Made by a program: the position numbers and the translations under genes. Below, in pieces: positions 57,117-64,000 of a stretch of DNA of 64,000 nucleotides. This stretch comes from Verrucomicrobia bacterium UBA1200 (GTDB taxonomy: Bacteria > Verrucomicrobiota > Kiritimatiellia > RFP12 > UBA1067), in contig DBXY01000056.1 in the NCBI GenBank assembly GCA_002309765.1, forward strand, positions 1,625-65,624, read 5' to 3'. Position 1 is the first letter of the stretch, and each line of letters starts with the position of its first letter. A model generated the notes under the pieces. That model was not told the origin of the DNA and ran no database searches. It worked only from the letters and a program-made list of their open reading frames with translations.

Positions 57117-58469
57117 ATGAAGAAAGCGCTTTTCTTTAGTGCGGCCGTGTTAACCGTCGCACTCGCGCGTGGCGATAAAATCGTGCATGCCTACGATCGC
57201 GATGTCGTAGTGCGCGAAGCCAATTACGACGTGTCGAAGATTGGCAGTTACACCTTGGAGGACCCGTTGACATTTCTCGACGGGCGCAAGGTCACCAATG
57301 CGGAGGAGTGGGGGCGTCGGCGTCGGGAAATCTTGGACATCTTCGCCCGCGAGATGTACGGGCAGGAGCCGCCAAAGCCGGAAACCTTGATTACTGAACT
57401 CCAGAACGAAAAGGTTACCGTTGGCGGGTACGCCAAACGCCGTTTGTACAAGATGTGGTTCAAGCCGGACAAATCCGGCCCTTGCATCAACTGGATCGTG
57501 TGGATTCCCCGTTTCGCCAAACAACCGGCCCCGGTGATTTTGTTCCTCAACTACAACGGGAACCATGAGCTGGTGCCGGACAAGGATATCCCGCTGATGG
57601 AAGCGTGGTGCAGGTTTTTTGGCAACGGCGAGTTCGATGCTGCGAAGTCGGAGCAGATGCGCGGCAAACTGCAGGATCCGAACATAGCGGCGATTTTTCC
57701 GCTGGCAATGATTCTTGCCCGCGGTTACGCGGTTATGAGCGCCTGCTATTGCGAGGTCTCCCCTGACGCGATGGAGCATAAGCAAAACGGTCAAACTCAG
57801 AGCGACTTCGCCTACACCGGCGTGTTCGAGCTATGGGGCAAGCGCGACCCCGCTCGCGATGACAACACCACCTCGCTCGGAGCGTGGGGTTGGGCGTTGT
57901 GCCGGGGCATGGATTTGGCCGAGCGCATTCCGGAGCTGGACACCAAACGCAGCGTGGTTACCGGGTATTCCCGGCTCGCGAAAGCCGCTTTGGTGGCTGC
58001 CGCCCGCGATGAAAGGTTCGCGATATGCGTGCCCAACCAGACCGGCGGCGGCGGATGTCCGCTGGCCAAGCGCAATTACGGAGAAAACGTTTCTACGCAA
58101 AACCGGGCGTTTCCCCATTGGTTCTGTCCTGCCTACGCAAAGTACGCCGCCGATCCGGCTAAACTCTTGACTTTCGACCAGCATCTTTTCCTTGCCTGCA
58201 TCGCCCCGCGGGGACTGCTGATCCAGGGTTTTGACGAGAAATGGTTCGACACCGAGGGCGAGTTTCTCGCGATAAAGGCCGCCAGCCCGGTTTGGCGTCA
58301 GCTGGGTCTTGAGGCTTTGCCGGAAGTGGATTATCCCAAGGATTTCGACACCTCCGCTATCGGTAAAAACATCGGATACGTGCGCCGGTCGCAGGGCCAC
58401 GGTTTTTCCGGGTACGATTGGATGTGGACGTTGGATTTCGCCGACCGGTATTTCGGCATTAAGAAATGA
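57117..58469 (+). CDS. Exported CE15-like glucuronoyl esterase
   Basis: A 450-aa alpha/beta hydrolase with a signal peptide (about 1-18). CE15 features are present: EILDIFAREMYGQEPP near the N-terminus, the nucleophile elbow TGYSRLAKAAL (Ser285), NQTGGGGCPLAKR, FPHWFCPAY, a LLIQGFDEKWFDTEGEF strand with acidic residue, and a His in SQGHGFSGYDW. The elbow is GYSRLAK rather than the usual G[CHT]SRxGK. CE15 enzymes cut ester bonds between glucuronic acid and lignin or xylan. It stands between oxidoreductase and SGNH genes, consistent with uronic-acid-bearing glycans. Confidence 0.85.
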   Translation: MKKALFFSAAVLTVALARGDKIVHAYDRDVVVREANYDVSKIGSYTLEDPLTFLDGRKVTNAEEWGRRRREILDIFAREMYGQEPPKPETLITELQNEKVTVGGYAKRRLYKMWFKPDKSGPCINWIVWIPRFAKQPAPVILFLNYNGNHELVPDKDIPLMEAWCRFFGNGEFDAAKSEQMRGKLQDPNIAAIFPLAMILARGYAVMSACYCEVSPDAMEHKQNGQTQSDFAYTGVFELWGKRDPARDDNTTSLGAWGWALCRGMDLAERIPELDTKRSVVTGYSRLAKAALVAAARDERFAICVPNQTGGGGCPLAKRNYGENVSTQNRAFPHWFCPAYAKYAADPAKLLTFDQHLFLACIAPRGLLIQGFDEKWFDTEGEFLAIKAASPVWRQLGLEALPEVDYPKDFDTSAIGKNIGYVRRSQGHGFSGYDWMWTLDFADRYFGIKK

Positions 58470-58507
58470 CGGCGGCAGTCGCCTTTTGATCGGATAGGAC
58501 GAAGGTT

Positions 58508-59395
58508 ATGCGGAAAATATTGATGTCGCTGGCGGCGGTTTGCGCCGCTTGCAGCGTGATGGCGGCGGACGCGCCGCAAAAGCTCAAGGTGCTGATGATC
58601 GGCAACAGCTTCTCCATTTGCGTCTTGAAGGAGATGCCCAAGGTTGCGGCATCGATGGGTTTCGAGTTGGATTTGGCGTCGCTTTACATCGGCGGCTGTT
58701 CCTTGGAACGGCACTGGAAAAACGTCGAGTCCGACCGCCCCGATTTCAAGCCCTACCGGTTTGACCGTGACACCGGCAACCGTCGGGTGGTTGACGACGG
58801 TAAAATCAACATTCCCGAAGCGTTGAAGTTGGACCGTTGGGACATTGTGACCATCCAGCAGGCCAGCCATTTTTCGTGGAAACCCGAGACCTATGATCCG
58901 TTCGGTGAGAAGCTGATCGCGAAAATCCGCGAGTTGGCCCCTCAGGCCGAAGTGGTGGTTCAGGAAACCTGGAGCTACACCCCGTGGGACAAGCGGCTGG
59001 GCGAGTGGAAGATGGATCCGGCGCAGATGTACGAAAAGTTGCACCGCGCCTACGGCGATTACGCTGCCGCCAAGAAATTGCGGGTAATTCCGATGGGTAC
59101 CGTTGTCCAAGAATACCGCAAAGCGCTGCCGGTGGTTTATTCCGATAATTCTTTCGGTGGCGACCCGTGCGGTTCGGCAAAGTTCCAGCAGGACGCGGAA
59201 GGAAAATGGACACCCAAAGGCGATGTCTTTCATCTAAACCATGAAGGGCACTATTTGCAGGGGTTGGTTTGGACGGCCGCGCTGTTTCGCGCCGATGTCG
59301 CCAAATGCGCTTACGCGCCCAAGGATATCGATCCCGCCCGGGTGGCGGTGATGCGCAGAGTGGTTTCGCAGGTTGTGAATAGTAACAAGCCGTGA
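58508..59395 (+). CDS. Exported DUF4886-type SGNH hydrolase
   Basis: A 295-aa protein with a signal peptide (about 1-20, ending VMAA). Block I is VLMIGNSFSICVL (Ser in GNSFS), and a DVFHLNHEGHYLQGL segment holds the catalytic Asp/His. Between them is DRWDIVTIQQASHFSW. The family is found beside glycan-degradation genes and is probably a carbohydrate esterase; no substrate is established from the sequence. Confidence 0.8.
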   Translation: MRKILMSLAAVCAACSVMAADAPQKLKVLMIGNSFSICVLKEMPKVAASMGFELDLASLYIGGCSLERHWKNVESDRPDFKPYRFDRDTGNRRVVDDGKINIPEALKLDRWDIVTIQQASHFSWKPETYDPFGEKLIAKIRELAPQAEVVVQETWSYTPWDKRLGEWKMDPAQMYEKLHRAYGDYAAAKKLRVIPMGTVVQEYRKALPVVYSDNSFGGDPCGSAKFQQDAEGKWTPKGDVFHLNHEGHYLQGLVWTAALFRADVAKCAYAPKDIDPARVAVMRRVVSQVVNSNKP

Positions 59396-59432
59396 AAAAC
59401 TTTCGCGGCAAATTCGAGTAAAGGAGAGGGAA

Positions 59433-60758
59433 ATGAGTAGAACAAAAATGTCGCGGCGCCAGTTTCTAGCGGCGGCCGGGGCTGGGTTGGCGGCCGGCGC
59501 GTTGCCGGTCAATGCGTTCGCTAAATCGGTGCGGACTGGGGAATTGGTGACCAACCGCAAGATAAACATTGCTTGCATCGGGTGCGGTGGTAAGGGCGCC
59601 GACGATGTCAACCAGTTTTCCGGAGAAAACATTGTCGGTCTTTGCGATGTCGATTACTCCAATGCGGCGGGGACTTTTTCCGCCCATCCCGAAGCGAAGA
59701 TTTTCCGCGATTACCGCGATATGCTGATCCAGTTGGACAGCCAGATCGACGCGGTGGTGGTTTCGACCCCGGATCATACCCATTTCCCGGCGGCGATGAT
59801 GGCGATGGAGCTGGGCAAGCACGTTTACGTGCAGAAGCCGATTTCCCATACGGTAAAAGAGGCCCGGTTGATGCTTGAGGCGGCGCGTAAGCACAAGGTT
59901 ATCACCCAGATGGGCAACCAGGGCCATTCCAACGAGGGTACCCGTCTTGTGAAGGAGTGGATCGAGGCGGGGTTGATCGGCGACGTTCGCGAGGTGCATT
60001 TGTGGACCAACCGCCCGGTTTGGCCGCAGAACATTCCCCAGCCGGAAGAGCAGATGGCGGTGCCGCCGACCTTGGACTGGAACCGCTGGCTGGGCGTGGC
60101 GCCTTGGCGTCCCTACAACAGCGCTTACCTGCCGTTCAACTGGCGCGGTTGGTGGGAGTACGGTTGCGGCGCGATCGGCGATATGGGCTGCCACACGATG
60201 GACGCCAGCTTTTGGGCGTTAAGCTTGGGCGCGCCGAAACGCGTCTCCGCGCACGTCGAGGGCGGCAGCGAGCTTTCCTGCCCGGCCGGGTCGATTGTCA
60301 CTTACGAATTCCCCTCCCGCAAGGGGATGCCCGCGGTAACGGTGAAATGGTTTGACGGCATTTGCAAGCCTCCCCGCCCGAAAGAGCTGGAGGAAGACCG
60401 CGAGATGCCGGGCAGCGGTCAGTTGTATTTCGGCAGCAAGGGCGTGATTATGGACGGCAACGACTACTGCGACTCGCCGCGCCTGATTCCCGAAAGCGCG
60501 ATGAAGAACGCCAAGCGTCCGCCGAAAACCCTGCCGCGCGTTAAGGGTGGGCATTACCAGAACTGGCTCGACGGTATCCGCGGCCGGGTTGAAGCGCCGG
60601 TTTCAAATTTCGAGTACGCCTCCCCGCTTACGGAGATGGCGTTGCTGGGCAACGTGGCGATCCGTTCCGGCGTGGCGTTCAATTGGGACACCAAGAACCT
60701 GCGTTGCGACAATCCTGCCGCCCAGAAGTACATCGACAAGGTTTACCGTTCCTTCTAA
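59433..60758 (+). CDS. Tat-exported Gfo/Idh/MocA-family oxidoreductase
   Basis: A 441-aa protein, ATG after AAAGGAG. The Tat signal is SRRQFLAAAGAGLAAGALPV. The dinucleotide motif is NIACIGCGGKGADDV, and GKHVYVQKPISHTVKEARLM again has QKP with the conserved Lys. Further family segments are QMGNQGHSNEGTRLVKEWIE and DWNRWLGVAPWRPY. It is paralogous to the 55710 gene but clearly different. Two distinct exported oxidoreductases in one cluster suggest sequential oxidation steps on related sugars. Confidence 0.9.
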   Translation: MSRTKMSRRQFLAAAGAGLAAGALPVNAFAKSVRTGELVTNRKINIACIGCGGKGADDVNQFSGENIVGLCDVDYSNAAGTFSAHPEAKIFRDYRDMLIQLDSQIDAVVVSTPDHTHFPAAMMAMELGKHVYVQKPISHTVKEARLMLEAARKHKVITQMGNQGHSNEGTRLVKEWIEAGLIGDVREVHLWTNRPVWPQNIPQPEEQMAVPPTLDWNRWLGVAPWRPYNSAYLPFNWRGWWEYGCGAIGDMGCHTMDASFWALSLGAPKRVSAHVEGGSELSCPAGSIVTYEFPSRKGMPAVTVKWFDGICKPPRPKELEEDREMPGSGQLYFGSKGVIMDGNDYCDSPRLIPESAMKNAKRPPKTLPRVKGGHYQNWLDGIRGRVEAPVSNFEYASPLTEMALLGNVAIRSGVAFNWDTKNLRCDNPAAQKYIDKVYRSF

Positions 60759-60778
60759 CCGTTTTTATTGGAGTTGAG

Positions 60779-62149
60779 ATGAATAAGATCGTTTTTGCGG
60801 CGGTTGGCGCCGCGTTAAGCTTGTCGGCGTTGGCCGGCGAAATGAAGCTGTCCCTTCAGGCATACACCTTCCGGGACCGCAGTTTCACGGAAACCGTGGA
60901 AACCGCCAAGCGGCTGGGGTTCACGCGCATTGAGTCTTACCCCGGCCAGCGGTTGGGCGGCGGTATGGAAGGCACCACCGATTACAACAGCATAAAGCCG
61001 GAGACCATCCGTCAGTTGAAGGACTTTATGGACAAATCCGGCGTCCGGCTGGTCTCCTACGGCGTTACCGGCGCCGGAAGCGATGAGCAGTGGGACAAGC
61101 TGATGAACTTCGCCAAGGCTCTTGGCATCGAGTTGATCCAGATCGAGTCCGGCCTCGGCAAGGAAGCCTACGACATGGCTGAGAACGCCGCCAAGCGCCA
61201 CAACGTAAAAGTGTCGCTCCACAACCACACGCAGGACGGCGGCCGTCCAAAGGCGGTGTTGGAGACCCTTCGCGGGCGCGGCCCGATGATCGGCGCCGGC
61301 AGCGATATCGGCCATTGGGCGCGGGCGGGCGAGATCCCTTTGGAAGGCATTAAGTTGCTCAAAGGTAAGTTTTTCTGTCTGCATTTCGTCGATGTCTCAT
61401 CAAAGCGTTACGGTTACCGCGATGTGCCGTTAGGTTCCGGCGTGATTGATGTCAAGGCGGTGTTGGACGAACTTAAGGCACAGAACTTCGACGGTTTTGT
61501 AACCGTAGAGTATGAACACCAGTCGCCGACCTTGGAGTCGGAGGTCGCCGCTTGCGCCCGCTGGTTCAAGGCTTGGCAGCGCGGCGAAATTGCCGCCGGC
61601 AGCAGGATCGATTCCGACCACATCAGTGCGTTGTGGACGGGCATTGCCACCAACGGCAAGGCCGACACTTGGAAACTGGCGGAGGAGGCCAAAGCCCAGA
61701 TCGAGCTGGCCAAAAAACTGGAGTCGATGCGGCTTTTGGAGATTGACGAGCCGACCATCAAAGGTAACAAGCGCGGGTATGGCGCGGAGCAGCCGCCGCG
61801 TGCTTTTGGCACCAACCGCGATTACAAATATTGCCAGGTTTGGGAGGGCAAGGCGTTCGTCTCGTGCGGCTTGAAGACGGCGGCAGCCGCCAAGGTTTAC
61901 ACCGTCAGCTCCTCCAATGACAACGCTAACCGCGATCCGGTGGAGTGGGTGCTGTATGGTTCGGACGACGGCGCGGACTGGAAAGAGCTGGACCACCGCA
62001 AGGATCAGTTCTTCGCCACCCGGTATCTGTTGAAGGGGTTTGAAATCGCCAATCCCCGGACATGCCGTTACTACAAGCTTGAGATCCTTAAACACGGCGG
62101 CGACAAAGATATGCAGTTCAGCCGTGTCGGTTTCTACGCAGACAAGTAG
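60779..62149 (+). CDS. Exported sugar isomerase/epimerase-like protein with discoidin-like C-terminus
   Basis: A 456-aa protein. ATG 60779 follows GGAG by 6 bases and gives a signal peptide (about 1-19, ending ALAG). Residues about 22-275 form an AP-endonuclease-2/xylose-isomerase-like TIM barrel (LSLQAYTFRDRSF, LGIELIQIESGL, VKVSLHNHTQDGGRP, SDIGHWARAG, CLHFVDVSSK, GFVTVEYEH), with metal-binding Glu, Asp and His in place. The C-terminal 130 residues resemble an F5/8-type binding domain (VEWVLYGSDDGADWKELDHR). It probably acts in the periplasm on an oxidised sugar from the neighbouring oxidoreductases. Confidence 0.85.
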   Translation: MNKIVFAAVGAALSLSALAGEMKLSLQAYTFRDRSFTETVETAKRLGFTRIESYPGQRLGGGMEGTTDYNSIKPETIRQLKDFMDKSGVRLVSYGVTGAGSDEQWDKLMNFAKALGIELIQIESGLGKEAYDMAENAAKRHNVKVSLHNHTQDGGRPKAVLETLRGRGPMIGAGSDIGHWARAGEIPLEGIKLLKGKFFCLHFVDVSSKRYGYRDVPLGSGVIDVKAVLDELKAQNFDGFVTVEYEHQSPTLESEVAACARWFKAWQRGEIAAGSRIDSDHISALWTGIATNGKADTWKLAEEAKAQIELAKKLESMRLLEIDEPTIKGNKRGYGAEQPPRAFGTNRDYKYCQVWEGKAFVSCGLKTAAAAKVYTVSSSNDNANRDPVEWVLYGSDDGADWKELDHRKDQFFATRYLLKGFEIANPRTCRYYKLEILKHGGDKDMQFSRVGFYADK

Positions 62150-62159
62150 GACGGGGACA

Positions 62160-62840
62160 ATGGAACGGGGTAAGGCGCTGGTGGTTTTTTCCGGCGGACA
62201 GGATAGCACCACCTGTCTGGCGAAGGCGATTAAGGAGTATGGCCGGGAGAACGTGTCGTGCATCACGTTCTTCTATGGCCAGCGCCATTCGCTGGAAGTG
62301 GAGGTTGCCAAGAAAATTGCCGCAGATTTCGGGATTGCCGACCACAAGGTCATTCAAATGGATTGGTACAACCAAATCACCACCAATTCGTTGTTGGACC
62401 CGAATTTGGAAATCGCCCGCGCCGAGGCTTCGAAATGCCCCAACACCGTGGTGGACGGCCGGAATATGCTGTTCTTCACGGTGGCGGCGGTGTACGCCAA
62501 AAGCCGCGGCATTAGGGACATTATCACCGGGGTTTGCGAGACCGATTTCAGCGGATACCCGGATTGCCGTGACGTTTTTGTGAAATCCTGCAACGTAACG
62601 CTGAATTTGGCGATGGACACCACTTTCCGGCTGGTCACGCCGTTGATGGACCTTACCAAGGCGGAAACTTGGGCGCTGGCCGACCGGCTGGGGGTGTTGG
62701 AGTATGTCGAGAAAAACACGTTAACCTGTTACAACGGCGTTGTCGGGGCGGGTTGCGGCAAGTGCCCAAGCTGTCTGCTCCGCAATCGGGGACTGGCCGA
62801 ATACCGGCAGACCTTGAAATCGCCGTTAGAAAATTCGTAA
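62160..62840 (+). CDS. queC: 7-cyano-7-deazaguanine synthase QueC
   Basis: A 226-aa protein starting at ATG 62160, ten bases after the isomerase gene. The PP-loop VVFSGGQDSTTCLAKA binds ATP. GVCETDFSGYPDCRDVFVKS is a family segment, and the C-terminal zinc site has four Cys (LTCYNGVVGAGCGKCPSC). QueC turns 7-carboxy-7-deazaguanine into preQ0 for queuosine. The other queuosine genes are not in the window. Confidence 0.93.
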   Translation: MERGKALVVFSGGQDSTTCLAKAIKEYGRENVSCITFFYGQRHSLEVEVAKKIAADFGIADHKVIQMDWYNQITTNSLLDPNLEIARAEASKCPNTVVDGRNMLFFTVAAVYAKSRGIRDIITGVCETDFSGYPDCRDVFVKSCNVTLNLAMDTTFRLVTPLMDLTKAETWALADRLGVLEYVEKNTLTCYNGVVGAGCGKCPSCLLRNRGLAEYRQTLKSPLENS

Positions 62841-62850
62841 GGAGACGATA

Positions 62851-63477
62851 ATGAAACCAATCGTGTTCGCTATGGTTGCCGCCACGGCTTTTTGTGTTTG
62901 CGCGGCGGAATCGATTCAGTTGCCGGAACCGGATAAAACCGGCGGTATGCCGTTAATGCAGGCGTTGGCGGAACGCAAGTCCTCGCGGGAATTTTCCGAA
63001 AAGGAGGTTCCGCTCAATGTGTTGTCTTCGCTGTTGTGGGCGGCGGATGGGATTAACCGTGACGACGGGCGCCGGACTTCGCCGACCGGGTTGAACGTGC
63101 AGGATCTGGACATTTACGTGATGTTGCCGGACGGCACGTATCTTTGGGATTTCAAGACGAACCAGCTGCTGTTGAAAAAGGCCGGTGACCAGCGCAAAGC
63201 GGCGGGGCGACAGCCTTTCACCCATACCGCGCCGGTGAACCTTTTTTACGTGCAGAACCTTGACAAGTCGATGAAGACCGACGAGACCAACACCGCCCGC
63301 CACGGCGGAATCCACGCCGGCGCGGTAATGCAGAACGTTTACCTCTTCTGCGCCAAGGAAAAACTTTCCTGCGTGGTTCGCGATTCCCTCGATCGCGAAG
63401 AATTGGCCAAGGTGCTGGGCCTCTCCGACCGTCAGCGCATCATGATCGGCCAGACGGTCGGATATCCCAAAAATTAA
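62851..63477 (+). CDS. Exported nitroreductase-family (SagB/ThcOx-type) protein
   Basis: A 208-aa protein. AAGGAG (62839-62844) overlaps the end of queC. A signal peptide (about 1-19, ending CAAE) is followed by a nitroreductase fold: LMQALAERKSSREFSEKEVP (FMN phosphate contact), LSSLLWAADGINRDDGRRTSPTG and a C-terminal IMIGQTVGYP strand. The ARRTSPTG-type segment with an exported N-terminus is typical of SagB/ThcOx-like proteins of anaerobes. An FMN oxidoreductase in the periplasm is expected; substrate unknown. Confidence 0.85.
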   Translation: MKPIVFAMVAATAFCVCAAESIQLPEPDKTGGMPLMQALAERKSSREFSEKEVPLNVLSSLLWAADGINRDDGRRTSPTGLNVQDLDIYVMLPDGTYLWDFKTNQLLLKKAGDQRKAAGRQPFTHTAPVNLFYVQNLDKSMKTDETNTARHGGIHAGAVMQNVYLFCAKEKLSCVVRDSLDREELAKVLGLSDRQRIMIGQTVGYPKN

Positions 63478-63486
63478 TCTTCACGT

Positions 63487-63531
63487 ATCGGGCGGCCCGC
63501 GGCTTTATCGCGTCGCGGTCTGCCCGATTTC
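63487..63531. terminator. Possible bidirectional terminator between convergent genes
   Basis: ATCGGGC and GCCCGAT arms enclose a further GC-rich CCGCGG/CGCGG pairing in the gap between the nitroreductase gene and the convergent rhamnosidase-like gene, overlapping the latter's last codons. The T-tracts are short. Confidence 0.4.
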
Positions 63532-64000
63532 ATAGTTTAGCGTCACTGGCCCGATTAGCCCGGAAGGCATTAGCGGGTGCTTCTGATTGTAAGTCGGTAG
63601 CGAGGTCCAAGTGGGGCGAGCCTCCGGTTTTAGCGCGTCATCGCCAATCAGCCGGTTCATCCAAGTCGAGCACACCGTTATCTCCAGAGTGTTTTCGCCT
63701 TCCTTCACATAATCGGTAATCGCCAGCTCGTAGGGGGCGGAATAAACCCCGCCGGCATAATGGCCGTTCACTTTTACCTTGGCGGTTTCGCCGACCTTGC
63801 CCAGCGCCAGCACCACCCGGGTGCCTTTTGCGGATTTCGGCGCGTAAAAGGTGGTAGTATAAACCGCCGCCCCGGAGTAGTACTTAATCGCCGTATCGGC
63901 GCTGGCCGACCAGTCTGTCAGTTGCGGCATTTTGACGGTCTCCGTCGGGCCGCGGTGCAACGGGTCGGACGCAAACTTGACCTCCCATTCCCGCTCAAGC
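63505..64000 (-). CDS. GH106-like glycosidase, C-terminal part (5' end beyond window)
   Basis: The last 164 codons of a gene whose frame stays open to position 64000. The sequence is a GH2-like sugar-binding sandwich: EREWEVKFASD, YYSGAAVYTTTFYAPKSAKG, VVLALGKVGETAKVKVNGHY, YELAITDYVKEGENTLEITV, MNRLIGD and LMPSGLIGPVTL. It matches the end of the complete rhamnosidase-like gene at 39882-41945 and ends the same way (GLxGPV). It converges on the nitroreductase gene. Confidence 0.75.
   Translation of the reverse strand, partial: LEREWEVKFASDPLHRGPTETVKMPQLTDWSASADTAIKYYSGAAVYTTTFYAPKSAKGTRVVLALGKVGETAKVKVNGHYAGGVYSAPYELAITDYVKEGENTLEITVCSTWMNRLIGDDALKPEARPTWTSLPTYNQKHPLMPSGLIGPVTLNYEIGQTATR

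Overview
The window looks like chromosomal DNA of a PVC-superphylum bacterium, most likely Kiritimatiellota or a close Lentisphaerota/Verrucomicrobiota relative from an anaerobic polysaccharide-degrading community. This is inferred from gene content, not from a marker gene: an ECF sigma factor coupled to a Ser/Thr kinase with a formylglycine-enzyme-type domain, a XylR-type regulator, a fused SecDF, Tat-exported Gfo/Idh/MocA oxidoreductases, DUF4838 proteins, many exported glycosidase-like proteins, and mosaic intergenic word repeats. No rRNA, CRISPR array, insertion sequence or prophage is visible.

Layout. 1-5,850 is an accessory-looking block: the start of a small Cys-rich protein, two paralogous sigma-like factors around an HD hydrolase and a 94-aa unknown, a DUF4143-type ATPase gene between direct repeats, and a Phd/RelE-type toxin-antitoxin pair. 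5,861-12,805 (minus strand) holds a kinase-FGE gene broken by a G-run frameshift, its ECF sigma factor, a GH20 enzyme, a TIM-barrel hydrolase, a four-helix-bundle protein and an MFS sugar porter carrying an in-frame repeat insertion. A XylR-type regulator diverges from the porter. 14,317-22,101 (minus) encodes three large exported proteins. 22,352-28,618 (plus) carries a GlpA-like/FAD/DUF1667 redox trio, a 163-aa unknown and secDF, followed by a C_GCAxxG_C_C protein and tRNA-Asn. 29,545-44,303 is rich in exported carbohydrate-active or surface proteins: a DUF4838 fusion, a GH39-like enzyme, a C10 peptidase coupled to an autotransporter-like protein, a GH106-like rhamnosidase and a beta-helix protein. 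44,678-47,770 has a sialate O-acetylesterase-like protein and a Tat metallophosphoesterase. 47,987-50,611 is the core grpE-dnaJ-rsmE cluster, with a sigma-54-type promoter match. A 1,630-aa surface protein follows. 55,710-62,149 is a tightly spaced sugar-acid or polysaccharide cluster (Gfo/Idh, CE15-like esterase, DUF4886, Gfo/Idh, sugar isomerase). queC, an exported nitroreductase-like protein and the end of a second GH106-like enzyme close the window.

How it fits together: most genes serve extracellular breakdown of decorated plant or host glycans (rhamnose, hexosamine, glucuronoyl and acetyl esters), uptake through an MFS porter, and periplasmic or cytoplasmic sugar oxidation and isomerisation, supported by secretion (SecDF, Tat) and folding (GrpE/DnaJ) functions.

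The least explained items are a candidate minus-strand small RNA at about 44,364-44,514 with three C-rich unpaired segments, the duplicated sigma-like/HD block, the repeat-flanked ATPase, the repeat inserted inside the porter, and a C-terminal module shared by two exported proteins.
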